A DNA stretch of 64,000 nt from the NCBI RefSeq assembly GCF_003095655.1, contig NZ_CP029151.1:124001-188000 (forward strand). The letters run 5' to 3'. The notes beneath the pieces were generated by a model. It saw only the letters and a list, made by a program, of their open reading frames with translations, ran no database searches and had not been told where the DNA came from. This document shows positions 25,573-34,119 of this stretch, piece after piece. Position 1 is the stretch's first letter, and the number at the start of each line of letters is the position of its first letter. The position numbers and the translations under genes are program-made. This stretch comes from Dokdonia sp. Dokd-P16 (GTDB lineage Bacteria > Bacteroidota > Bacteroidia > Flavobacteriales > Flavobacteriaceae).

Positions 25573-25609
25573 AAAACCTCTCTATATTCATTTATAGAGA
25601 GGTTTTTTT
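25573..25609 (+). terminator. Terminator after the TonB receptor
   Basis: AAAACCTCTCTATA, TTCAT loop, TTATAGAGAGGTTTTTTTA. Confidence 0.85.
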
Positions 25610-25695
25610 ATGAAATTACGTGATTCCTTGTAATCTTTGCTGTGCTATTACGTTTAACTATATTTACAGTAAGTCACATTAAACCCTCATTATTG

Positions 25696-27135
25696 ATGAA
25701 AAACATAACACTCCTATCACTTTTACTTCTTGTATTCTTAAGTTCTTGTGATGATGACCTTGATGATAATCTAAGACCAGCTAGTAGCACAGAAATCTCG
25801 GACTTTGTATATCGAGGGCTAAATTATTGGTCTTTATACAAAGAAGACGTACCAGAACTAGCAAATGACTTTTTTGATAATGACGCCGCAAGATTTGATT
25901 ATTTAAGTCAGTTCTCTTCTCCAGAAGCGGCTTTTGATGCGCTTACATCTACAAGAGATCGCTTCAGTATATTAAGAGATGACTATGTTGCTCTTGAAAA
26001 CTCCCTTGCAGGTATACGTACTTCTTCTGGATTAAATCTATCTTTATTAATTATGCCTAACGATCCTACTACTGCTTTTGGAGTTGTACGTTACGTAGTA
26101 AATGATAGCCCAGCAGATCTTGCCGGAGCAGAGCGAGGAATGATATTCACACTTGTAGATGGACAACCACTCACAAGTAGCGATGGACAAGCGATAGATG
26201 GAAGCACAAATTTTAATAGCTTTTTTGCTCCAGATACTTACACCATAGGATTAGCAACCTATGATGGAACAGACTTTACCACGACAGGGGAAGAAATTGT
26301 AATTACAAAAACTGAACTCACCATAAACCCTGTACATACGGTAAACGTACTAAGTGTAGGAGGTAATGAAATAGGATATTTACATTACACAGGATTTACT
26401 AATGAATTTGATAGCGAACTCAACGCTGCTTTTGCACAATTCCGTAGTGCGGGAGTTACAGATCTTGTTCTTGATCTAAGATATAATGGAGGTGGATCTA
26501 TAGAAACCGCAAATGATCTCTCTACAATGATTACTGGACAGTTTAACGGTGAAGAATTCATAACGCAAGAGTATAACGCAGATAGAAATCAAGCAAATGA
26601 ATTTGTGAGAAGATTTAATAATAACCTGGGCTCTGGAGATGATGGCCCTGCTATAAACAGCTTAGGCTTAACGAGAGTTTTTGTATTAACAACAGGAAGA
26701 TCTGCAAGTGCGAGCGAGCTTATACTAAGTGGTCTTGATCCTTACATTGAGGTAATTCAAATAGGAACTAACACCGTAGGTAAATTTGAAGGTTCATTTT
26801 TATTATATGATGCTCCTTCACCTAATTTCCGTCGTTCTGAGGCAAATCCTAATCACCGTTATGTAATGCTTCCATTAGTATTAAAATCTGTAAACGCTGA
26901 TGGGCTAACAGACTACTTTGATGGGTTTACACCAGACTTACTAATTGCCGAAGATTTTGAAAACTTTGGACAACTAGGTGAACAAGGTGAGCCACTATTA
27001 GATGCAGCTATAGACATTATATTAAATGGTAGAAGTAGCACAAACTATAATACCAGCATACAACGATCTATTTACGATTCAGAACAAGAAGATCCATTAT
27101 ACCAGCGTATGATGGTGGATCGCATCGATTTATAA
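25696..27135 (+). CDS. S41-family peptidase, lipoprotein
   Basis: 479 aa from the ATG at 25696, chosen because it begins a lipoprotein signal (MKNITLLSLLLLVFLSSC, Cys at 18) followed by an acidic run DDDLDDN; the reading frame extends 54 bases further up. A PDZ-like part (about 115-185) with GVVRYVVNDSPADLAG comes before the C-terminal protease core with LVLDLRYNGGGSIETA (about 275-290) and VLTTGRSASASELILSGL (about 335-352), the catalytic-serine segment of tail-specific proteases. Probably surface-exposed processing protease. A perfect hairpin terminator ends the gene. Confidence 0.85.
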   Translation: MKNITLLSLLLLVFLSSCDDDLDDNLRPASSTEISDFVYRGLNYWSLYKEDVPELANDFFDNDAARFDYLSQFSSPEAAFDALTSTRDRFSILRDDYVALENSLAGIRTSSGLNLSLLIMPNDPTTAFGVVRYVVNDSPADLAGAERGMIFTLVDGQPLTSSDGQAIDGSTNFNSFFAPDTYTIGLATYDGTDFTTTGEEIVITKTELTINPVHTVNVLSVGGNEIGYLHYTGFTNEFDSELNAAFAQFRSAGVTDLVLDLRYNGGGSIETANDLSTMITGQFNGEEFITQEYNADRNQANEFVRRFNNNLGSGDDGPAINSLGLTRVFVLTTGRSASASELILSGLDPYIEVIQIGTNTVGKFEGSFLLYDAPSPNFRRSEANPNHRYVMLPLVLKSVNADGLTDYFDGFTPDLLIAEDFENFGQLGEQGEPLLDAAIDIILNGRSSTNYNTSIQRSIYDSEQEDPLYQRMMVDRIDL

Positions 27136-27154
27136 ACATCAATTTAAGAGTAAT

Positions 27155-27188
27155 AAAAAAAGGGGTAACAATACGTTACCCCTTTTTT
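27155..27188. terminator. Terminator between S41 protease and BtuG-like genes
   Basis: AAAAAAAGGGGTAAC, AATAC loop, GTTACCCCTTTTTT; works for both convergent genes. Confidence 0.85.
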
Positions 27189-27214
27189 ATTATAATCTAT
27201 TCTAGAAATGAATA

Positions 27215-28288
27215 CTACTCATTAAAATAAATGTTTTCAGGTATGACACCAACTGTAAGTGTATTAATTAACTCTCCTGTTGAAACATTATAAACTTCAA
27301 CCGAACCGTTGCTTGCAAAATCTCCTGCATTTGTACCTAATAAAGTATCTCCTCGTACAATCATATTAAATAAAGATAATCCTGTTAATTCTGGAGTCGT
27401 AGGTATTTCAAAATCTGTAGTAGAAGAAACAAAAACCTCCCCATTTAAATAGTAATAAAGGTTCTGGCCTTCTATATTAATATAGTTAGGGTGATCTGTC
27501 ACTCCAAAATCAAATGAAGCAGATACAGTATTGGTAGTTGTATTGATTACAGATAAACTCCCTGCAGTCTCAGTACCTGTAAATGATGGTGAACCACCGG
27601 CAAGCACCCATAAATTCCCTGAGCTATCTAACTCTAATCCATTAGGCGCATCACCTACTGGTATTGTTGTTACCACAGTATCTGTAGCAGGATCAATTAC
27701 CGTAACAATGTCATTTACGCCAAAACCACCTTGGTTTGTAACATAAAGATAAGTCCCGTTGTAAAGGATTTCCTCAGGTCCTTCTTCTACTGCGATAGTA
27801 TTTGTAACTGTATTAGTGCTAAGATCTATAACTGCGATATAATCATCTGTAGCATCTGCTCCATCTCCCCAGTTAGTCAAATATCCTTTCCCGTTTGCAC
27901 TTGTAAAAAATCTTGGATTAGATAAACCAGTCTCTATACGAGCTACTTCCTCAAATGTAAATCTGTCTACTATCGTTAGTCTATTCCCAATATTTGCAAC
28001 CACATAAGCATTATCCTCTGTAAACCCTATTGATTGTACAATGTTACCTAGGTTATCATCATTTACCGTTTGATAAATATTATTTTCTGAAGTAGTTAAT
28101 CCTTCGTCGATAAACGAGACTGTTCCAAAACCATTATTAAAAGGTCCTTGATTAGTCACTAAAAATCCATTCTCGTAGGCCTCATCTTCTACTTCTACTT
28201 CTATAATCGGCTCTGTGAAGTCATCATCACTTTCACAAGAGAAAGCAAATAGCGATAGTACGGATAATAAATAAATTGTTTTTTTCAT
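27215..28288 (-). CDS. BtuG-like beta-propeller surface lipoprotein (B12 binding)
   Basis: 357 aa. Lipoprotein signal (SLFAFSC, Cys at 18) with an acidic DDD tail after the Cys, the usual surface-export pattern in Bacteroidota. The rest is built from repeated blades of the YVTN/YncE type (TIVDRFTFEEVARIETG; IAVIDLSTNTVTNTIAVEEG; VTVIDPATDTVVTTIPVGDA; LSVINTTTNTVSASFDFG). It lies 8 bp downstream of the btuB-like gene and shares its cobalamin riboswitch. In gut Bacteroides, BtuG is a seven-bladed propeller that binds B12 and hands it to BtuB; size and position match, so this is inferred to be its counterpart. Confidence 0.78.
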   Translation of the reverse strand: MKKTIYLLSVLSLFAFSCESDDDFTEPIIEVEVEDEAYENGFLVTNQGPFNNGFGTVSFIDEGLTTSENNIYQTVNDDNLGNIVQSIGFTEDNAYVVANIGNRLTIVDRFTFEEVARIETGLSNPRFFTSANGKGYLTNWGDGADATDDYIAVIDLSTNTVTNTIAVEEGPEEILYNGTYLYVTNQGGFGVNDIVTVIDPATDTVVTTIPVGDAPNGLELDSSGNLWVLAGGSPSFTGTETAGSLSVINTTTNTVSASFDFGVTDHPNYINIEGQNLYYYLNGEVFVSSTTDFEIPTTPELTGLSLFNMIVRGDTLLGTNAGDFASNGSVEVYNVSTGELINTLTVGVIPENIYFNE

Positions 28289-28296
28289 AATTGTGT

Positions 28297-30153
28297 TTAA
28301 AAAGTGTACGTTGTTTGTATTAAAAAGTTGCGGCCAGGATTAGGTCTAAAAGCGACCGTCTGGTAATTTGTATTCAAGACATTATTTAATTGGGTAGACA
28401 AGGTCATCTTATGATTTCCATTCTTAAAAAGCTCTGCACTTATGCCTGCATTTGCAACAAAAGACTCTGCCACTGTTGAAGTATTATCTGTTGTAGTAAA
28501 TACACTTCCATTATAAATACCCTGCACATATGAACTAAGCCAACTATAATTATAACTCACTCCCGCAGTTCCTTTATTTTTAGGAACATAAATAAGTTGC
28601 TTATTAGTTTCTACATTCTCTGCAATTGTATAGGCGTATGCTGCGCTTGCTGCAAGACGATGCTGTCCTATTTTCTTATCTATATTAAAAGAAAATTCAG
28701 CACCATAATGCTCCGTATCTTCAATGTTTACTGGACTCCATATTCCCGCACTATTGGGTTGCCACTTAATGAGATCGTCCGTATCTATATAAAAACCTCG
28801 CAAACCTAAGGTGATGTTGTTCTTGCTTCTAGAAACCCCTAACTCGGCTTGTTTACTAGTTTCTGGTTGAATATCTGGATTCCCTCTAGCCCCAGATCCT
28901 GCCCAGTAGGTGTCATTAAATGTAGGTATACGGTAATTGCGGGAAGCGTTGAATGAAAATTTATACGCTTTCGCGAAAGCGTAATCCAAACCAACCCCTA
29001 GTAAGAATGGACTACTATAATCTTCAACAACTTCCTGCCTTACCTGTATTTCATAACTTAATGCCGACAGCAATTGGTGTTTCCACAATGCAACAGCAGA
29101 TGCACTCGTTCTAGATGCTTTCTCAATAGAAGCTCCCGCTGCCGAAATGGTGTTTATTTCTCCCAAAAAAGTAAACCTCTTGGATGGATCTATTTTTAAA
29201 GTCCCCTCATAATTTGCTAGATAGCGCGTGGCTTTTCCTAAGTCATTGAGGTCTGACTCATTGTTTGCAAAATATCTGAATTGCTCGTAAATATGAGCTA
29301 GTCTCAAGATTCCATCATATCGCTTGCTTAGATTTTCCCAACTTACTAAGGTTCTCGTGTTGCAATCCTCATAAGCATCATTAGATGGTGCGGTAAGCGT
29401 ACCAGAAAAATTACGATCGCCTACGTATGTGTTATGGTGTAATTTTAAAATTTGAGTATTATCTCCATCACTTGATAACAGGTAGCCAGCATTGAGATTG
29501 AGATCTAGATTCTCGTATTGACCGTTAGCATTGAACAAGTTATCTGTATCCAGATAGTCAAAATCATTTTCAGACTGCTGGAAATCTGCTCCTACATCGA
29601 CATATAACTTCTCTGTAGAAAATCGAGTTTTGGCATGTGCTACCTGCGTATCAAAACTCCCGTAACCAGCAGAAATTGTAGTCTCAGCACGTTTGTAGAA
29701 CTGGATTTCATTATTAAGGTGGACGCTCCCTCCTATTGCTCCTGATCCATAAATGATACTACCACCACCTGCACGTACATCAAGATTGTCATAATTATTG
29801 GTGGAGATAGTATTAAAATCAGTTTGACCTGTGAGCTGACTGTTGATGTTGATACCATTCCACACCACGGCTGTTTGAGAAGCATTTGTTCCTCTAAAAG
29901 ACGCCGAAGAAACCCCACCAGGACCATTTTCTCTAAAGTATATACTTGTATTATTCTTTAAAACATCTGTAAGAGATGTTCTAGATTGCTGTAATATACT
30001 ATCAGATATTTTTTGAATAGCAATCCCCACGCTGTGCTCTCGCAACTTTATGTCACTCAAAATCACTTCAGGTAAAACTTGAAGTGTATCTATCTGTCCA
30101 ACAGATGCGTGTGCATACAGCATCACTGCAATAAAAAGAAAAATATGTCTCAT
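28297..30153 (-). CDS. btuB: TonB-dependent vitamin B12 receptor (BtuB-like)
   Basis: 618 aa. Signal peptide to about residue 18 (HASVGQ). The plug (about 45-150) has SFRGTNASQTAVVWNGININ and GGGSIIYGSGAIGGSVHLNN; the barrel ends in RNFLIQTTYTF. Its length matches E. coli BtuB (614 aa). The ligand call rests on the cobalamin riboswitch upstream and on the btuFCD genes on the other side. A palindrome copy encodes DYAFAKAYKF in the barrel. Part of a two-gene operon with the BtuG-like lipoprotein. Expression should be shut down when B12 is plentiful. Confidence 0.88.
   Translation of the reverse strand: MRHIFLFIAVMLYAHASVGQIDTLQVLPEVILSDIKLREHSVGIAIQKISDSILQQSRTSLTDVLKNNTSIYFRENGPGGVSSASFRGTNASQTAVVWNGININSQLTGQTDFNTISTNNYDNLDVRAGGGSIIYGSGAIGGSVHLNNEIQFYKRAETTISAGYGSFDTQVAHAKTRFSTEKLYVDVGADFQQSENDFDYLDTDNLFNANGQYENLDLNLNAGYLLSSDGDNTQILKLHHNTYVGDRNFSGTLTAPSNDAYEDCNTRTLVSWENLSKRYDGILRLAHIYEQFRYFANNESDLNDLGKATRYLANYEGTLKIDPSKRFTFLGEINTISAAGASIEKASRTSASAVALWKHQLLSALSYEIQVRQEVVEDYSSPFLLGVGLDYAFAKAYKFSFNASRNYRIPTFNDTYWAGSGARGNPDIQPETSKQAELGVSRSKNNITLGLRGFYIDTDDLIKWQPNSAGIWSPVNIEDTEHYGAEFSFNIDKKIGQHRLAASAAYAYTIAENVETNKQLIYVPKNKGTAGVSYNYSWLSSYVQGIYNGSVFTTTDNTSTVAESFVANAGISAELFKNGNHKMTLSTQLNNVLNTNYQTVAFRPNPGRNFLIQTTYTF
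28964..28983. repeat. TACGCTTTCGCGAAAGCGTA palindrome inside btuB
   Basis: 20-bp perfect copy read as YAFAKAY on the minus strand. Confidence 0.95.
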
Positions 30154-30197
30154 TATCTACCGCCTCTTTACCCGAGAGTCGCTTGATTTTAATTAAG

Positions 30198-30380
30198 AAT
30201 TGTGGCAGGTCTCCTGGCTTGCTTTTGTTACACCTTCCCATCACAACACCTTGTGACAGTGGCTTTGTAGTAGTAACAAACCCATAACGGGCTTAGCTTA
30301 CAGTTGCGGGAACAGCTTCCGATTTTAACGGAATTCCCTATTAATCCTCCGTGCTCGTGTGACACATCAGAACCAAAATT
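30198..30380 (-). ncRNA. Cobalamin riboswitch
   Basis: On the minus strand the leader contains, in order, GATTAATAGGGAATTCCGTT, AATCGGAAGCTGTTCCCGCA followed by ACTGTAA, CACTG..., and the B12-box GCCAGGAGACCTGCC (30204-30218), all hallmarks of the adenosylcobalamin riboswitch. It sits 45 bases before btuB and so should repress btuB and the btuG-like gene when the cofactor is bound. The exact ends are approximate. Confidence 0.95.
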
Positions 30381-30385
30381 CGGCA

Positions 30386-30393
30386 CAAATATA
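30386..30393 (-). promoter_or_regulatory. TAnnTTTG promoter element for the riboswitch-btuB transcript
   Basis: TATATTTG on the minus strand, just upstream of the riboswitch. Confidence 0.65.
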
Positions 30394-30500
30394 CATAACT
30401 ATGTTTCAGTCTATCTATAAATAGTTGAAAACTAATCACAACCTCAAGTCGCAAATTTCTAAACTTAAATGAGCCCTTGTCGCATTGATTATTTTAATGC

Positions 30501-30508
30501 TACTTTTG
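30501..30508 (+). promoter_or_regulatory. TAnnTTTG promoter element for btuFCD
   Basis: TACTTTTG four bases before the ATG at 30513. The mRNA would be nearly leaderless, so there is no room for a riboswitch on this side. Confidence 0.65.
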
Positions 30509-30512
30509 ACAG

Positions 30513-31694
30513 ATGAAGAATACTACCCTATTTCTAATTGGCATATTATCGCTTTTCATTTCATGTAAAGAGAAATCAAAAAAGGTTAAAAACAACGAAA
30601 GCCAAGGCACTTCTTTGTCTATAGATTATGCAAACGGATTCTCTATAAAACAATACACAAATCATACAATTATTACAGTTACAGAAGCATTTCCTGGAGC
30701 GCAAAAGGAGTTTAAATATGCTCTAATACCGAGAGATTCTTCTGGAAATAATACAGATATAGAGCTGTCTAAAACACTAGAAGAAACGCTTAAATCACAA
30801 GGTGTTGATGCAATTCTCAAAACGCCGTTAAACACTGTTGTCGTTACTTCTACGACACATATTCCTTCGTTAGAAATGCTAGGTGTAGCAAAGACTTTAA
30901 AAGGCTTTCCTAATCTTGATTATATTTCTAGTCCGCTTTCGCGAAAGCGTATTGCAAACAAAGAAATTATTGACCTTGGGCAAAATGAATCACTCAATAC
31001 AGAACTCACTATCGAGCTGCGTCCAGAAGTAATTATAAGTTTTGGTGTAGAGGGAGAAAACAAGTCGCTTAACAGTGTAGAACGAGCTGGAATTCCTGTA
31101 CTATATAATGGAGATTGGGTAGAGAAAGACCCGTTAGGAAAAGCAGAATGGATAAAGTTTTTTGGCGCACTATATGGCAAAGAGCGAGAGGCAGATAGCA
31201 TTTTTAATCACATAAAAACGAACTACAACCTACTAAAAGAGCAAATAGCCAATATAGAAAATAAGCCCACAGTTTTAAGTGGCGGCATGTTTAAAGATAT
31301 CTGGTATCTACCTAAAGGTGACAGCTGGCAAGCAAAAGTACTTGAGGATGCTGGCGGTAATTACTTGTGGTCTGAGACCGAAGGAGCTGGAAGTATCGCA
31401 CTAAGTATAGAATCTGTGTTAGAAAAAGGACAGCAAGCTGACTTCTGGATAGCACCAGGACAGTACACTAGTTATGCTAAGCTTGCGAGTGACAATCCCA
31501 CTTATGCTCAATTTGACGCATTTAAAAACAAGAAGGTTTACACGTTTGCAAAATATAAAGGAGAAACTGGCGGATTGTTATATTACGAGTTAGCACCTAA
31601 CAGACCTGATTTAGTATTGCGAGATCTTGCAAAAATCTTACACCCAGAAATAATCACAGAAGACTTTACATTTTTTGACACACTAGATGAATAA
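30513..31694 (+). CDS. btuF: Cobalamin ABC transporter substrate-binding lipoprotein (BtuF-like)
   Basis: 393 aa. Lipoprotein signal MKNTTLFLIGILSLFISC (Cys at 18), then two lobes of a periplasmic binding protein of the BtuF/FecB type (TTHIPSLEMLGVAKTLKGFP; LRPEVIISFGVEG; IPVLYNGDWVEKDPLGKAEW; VLSGGMFKDIWYLPKGDSWQ). It binds a metal-chelate ligand and passes it to the permease encoded next, which starts 8 bp before its stop. Cobalamin is inferred from the riboswitch and btuB next door; heme or iron-siderophore cannot be excluded. A palindrome copy encodes LSRKR at about 141-145. Confidence 0.85.
   Translation: MKNTTLFLIGILSLFISCKEKSKKVKNNESQGTSLSIDYANGFSIKQYTNHTIITVTEAFPGAQKEFKYALIPRDSSGNNTDIELSKTLEETLKSQGVDAILKTPLNTVVVTSTTHIPSLEMLGVAKTLKGFPNLDYISSPLSRKRIANKEIIDLGQNESLNTELTIELRPEVIISFGVEGENKSLNSVERAGIPVLYNGDWVEKDPLGKAEWIKFFGALYGKEREADSIFNHIKTNYNLLKEQIANIENKPTVLSGGMFKDIWYLPKGDSWQAKVLEDAGGNYLWSETEGAGSIALSIESVLEKGQQADFWIAPGQYTSYAKLASDNPTYAQFDAFKNKKVYTFAKYKGETGGLLYYELAPNRPDLVLRDLAKILHPEIITEDFTFFDTLDE
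30934..30949. repeat. CGCTTTCGCGAAAGCG palindrome inside btuF
   Basis: Read as LSRKR in the binding-protein gene. Confidence 0.95.
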
Positions 31695-32712
31695 TAGTAG
31701 TTACAGCCTTACTTTTCTCATTCTTGCTCTTGTTTTGATAGTATGTATACTAGCAAATCTAAGTCTAGGATCTGTTGCTATACCTATAAAGGATGTTATT
31801 GCGAGCCTTGTAGGTTCTGAGGTTTCAAAATCTTCTTGGGAATATATTATTTTAGACTACAGATTACCTAAAACTATCACTGCAATTATTGCCGGATCTG
31901 GACTTGCGGTATCTGGATTGCTCATGCAAACACTTTTTCGTAATCCGCTGGCTGGTCCTTTTGTATTAGGTATTAGTAGTGGAGCAAGTTTAGGGGTTGC
32001 ATTATATATTCTGGGAGGTACCGCTCTGGGACTTTCTACAGCACTTCTTTCTGGAAAATGGGGTCTTATAATCGCTGCCAGCGCAGGTAGTTTTCTAGTA
32101 TTACTTATGGTTATAGGAGTTGCCACACGTGTAAAAGATACCATGGCATTGCTCATTATAGGCCTTATGGTAGGCAGCCTTACTAGCGCCGTAGTGAGCG
32201 TTCTCGCTTACTTCAGTAAAGCTGAGGAGTTACAGCGTTTTGTTTTTTGGTCTTTCGGGAGTCTTGGTGATTTATCCTGGAGTGGCGTTGGAATTTTGGC
32301 ACTTTGCTTTGCCGTAGGATTAATTTTATCCATCGCAAGTCTAAAATCACTTGATAGCTTTTTACTTGGCGATGCCTATGCAAGAACATTAGGAACTAGA
32401 TTCTCACGTTCAAGATTACTTATTATCATCGCAACTAGCCTGCTAGCCGGTAGTATTACTGCCTTTGCAGGTCCTATTGCTTTTATTGGGCTTGCAGTAC
32501 CGCATCTTATTCGTCAGGTGATAAAAACCACAAGACACATTATATTATTACCAGCGGTAATTATGGGAGGTGCTATTTTAATGCTTATTTGTGACACAAT
32601 TGCGCAAGTACCTTTTAGCGAATTTACACTTCCCATCAACGCAATTTCTGCGATGGTAGGAGCTCCTGTTGTAATTTGGTTATTAGTCCGCAAAAAGAAA
32701 TTACTTTTCTAG
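31687..32712 (+). CDS. btuC: FecCD/BtuC-type ABC permease
   Basis: 341 aa with about ten membrane helices. Family segments seen: LPKTITAIIAGSGLAVSGLLMQ (about 60-80), NPLAGPFVLGISSGASLG (about 84-101) and the C-terminal GLAVPHLIRQVIKTTRH that contacts the ATPase (about 263-279). It forms the channel for the ligand carried by the BtuF-like protein. Overlaps btuF by 8 bp and is directly abutted by btuD. Confidence 0.9.
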   Translation: MNNSSYSLTFLILALVLIVCILANLSLGSVAIPIKDVIASLVGSEVSKSSWEYIILDYRLPKTITAIIAGSGLAVSGLLMQTLFRNPLAGPFVLGISSGASLGVALYILGGTALGLSTALLSGKWGLIIAASAGSFLVLLMVIGVATRVKDTMALLIIGLMVGSLTSAVVSVLAYFSKAEELQRFVFWSFGSLGDLSWSGVGILALCFAVGLILSIASLKSLDSFLLGDAYARTLGTRFSRSRLLIIIATSLLAGSITAFAGPIAFIGLAVPHLIRQVIKTTRHIILLPAVIMGGAILMLICDTIAQVPFSEFTLPINAISAMVGAPVVIWLLVRKKKLLF

Positions 32713-33504
32713 ATGAATAACCCGAGCTCACATAGCATTTTACAAACTAGAGATCTTTCCATAGGCTATCTGGCATCGCCAGTAAATACTGTCATTGCTA
32801 GCGACATAAACCTAGATATAAACAAAGGAGAACTCGTAGGTGTTGTGGGAATTAACGGCGCAGGAAAGTCCACATTGCTCCGCACATTATCAGGATTGCA
32901 ACCTGCTGTGAGTGGTGAGGTTACGCTTTCGCGAAAGCAAATAAAAAACATTACTCCATCCCTACTCGCACAACAACTTAGTGTTGTACTTACTAACCAA
33001 CCTATCTCAAAAAATCTATCTGTTGCCGAACTTGTAGCCTTAGGAAGACAACCCTACACCAACTGGTTAGGAACCATTTCTGATACCGATAGAAAAGTAA
33101 TTATCGAGGCTCTTAAAAATACGGAGACCTTCACACTCAAAGATAAAAAATGCTACGAGCTTAGTGATGGGCAGCTGCAGCGAGTTTTAATAGCACGTGC
33201 GCTCGCTCAGAACACAGACGTAATTTTGCTTGATGAGCCTATGACACATTTAGACCTACATCACAAGGCTTCTTTGTTAAAACTACTTACGTCTATTGCC
33301 CATACGCATGGTAAAACAATATTATTCTCCACACATGATATCCCTTATGCGCTAAACGCCTGTGACAAAATGATAGTCATGAAAAGTGGTACAACGCACT
33401 TTGATACACCATCTACCTTGATAAGCGACGGAGTTTTTGATACATTGTTTCCTTCTAAACATGTAGCGTTTGACAGAGAAAAGCGTATCTTTTTTCTCAA
33501 ATAA
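32713..33504 (+). CDS. btuD: BtuD-like ABC transporter ATP-binding protein
   Basis: 263 aa. Walker A GINGAGKST (about 45-53), signature LSDGQLQRVLIARAL (about 148-162), Walker B VILLDEPMTHLD (about 170-181) and the H-loop FSTHD. It hydrolyses ATP to power the permease. Starts directly after the btuC stop. A palindrome copy encodes TLSRKQ at about 71-76. A small lipoprotein gene follows after 5 bp. Confidence 0.9.
   Translation: MNNPSSHSILQTRDLSIGYLASPVNTVIASDINLDINKGELVGVVGINGAGKSTLLRTLSGLQPAVSGEVTLSRKQIKNITPSLLAQQLSVVLTNQPISKNLSVAELVALGRQPYTNWLGTISDTDRKVIIEALKNTETFTLKDKKCYELSDGQLQRVLIARALAQNTDVILLDEPMTHLDLHHKASLLKLLTSIAHTHGKTILFSTHDIPYALNACDKMIVMKSGTTHFDTPSTLISDGVFDTLFPSKHVAFDREKRIFFLK
32925..32938. 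repeat. GCTTTCGCGAAAGC palindrome inside btuD
   Basis: 14-bp copy (right end AAAT instead of GTA), read as LSRK. Confidence 0.9.
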
Positions 33505-33509
33505 TCAAA

Positions 33510-34037
33510 ATGAAACGTTTTTACACAAGTATAGTACTCCTAATAATCATTACGAGTTGCTCGACGTATACCAATACTATAAAAGACGTTGCCGAGATTA
33601 ATAAAATACACGCAGAGGATCCAATAACGTCAAATGAAGTTTATAAAATTATAGATACCACAAAACTGTATAAGCTTGTCGCTCATTATTATAAGTATGA
33701 TGAAGATAAGGTAAACGCAGTGACTACTTATAATTATAAAAAATACTTGAAGTTTTATAAAGACGGCAGGCTAGCGGTTTTTGATGCATTTGACTTGAAT
33801 AGTCTAGATACACTAAGAGCTCAAAAAACAGACCAGGGCTATTATGACTATAATTACAACACCTTATCTACGAGGAACTATATTACAAATAAAAATGGCA
33901 AACAGCTCTATAATCCGCAATATCAAGAGCTCGCGGGAGATACCTTATCTCTTTATTCTCAAAGTACAAAGAACATAAGCCACTATCTTTCTGTCGATAT
34001 CCCATCACATGTTTTTGTTGAAAAAGCAAACTGGTAA
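33510..34037 (+). CDS. Uncharacterised lipoprotein after btuD
   Basis: 175 aa. Lipoprotein signal MKRFYTSIVLLIIITSC (Cys at 17). Rich in Tyr and Asp (YYKYDEDKVN, TYNYKKYLKFYKDG), with a repeat-like feel to about residue 130. No family recognised. It starts 5 bp after btuD, so it is probably the last gene of the B12 uptake operon. A link to B12 use is guilt by association only. Confidence 0.6.
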   Translation: MKRFYTSIVLLIIITSCSTYTNTIKDVAEINKIHAEDPITSNEVYKIIDTTKLYKLVAHYYKYDEDKVNAVTTYNYKKYLKFYKDGRLAVFDAFDLNSLDTLRAQKTDQGYYDYNYNTLSTRNYITNKNGKQLYNPQYQELAGDTLSLYSQSTKNISHYLSVDIPSHVFVEKANW

Positions 34038-34119
34038 ATCGAGTGTATGTTTACCACTTCTCCTATCTTTATAGCATATTTCCAAATATTAGGAATTACT
34101 ATCAAAAATAAAGAGATCG

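Noticed and set aside
22751-27135. SusC/SusD-type glycan uptake locus
   Set aside because: The receptor lacks a SusD partner and the next gene is an S41 protease behind a terminator.
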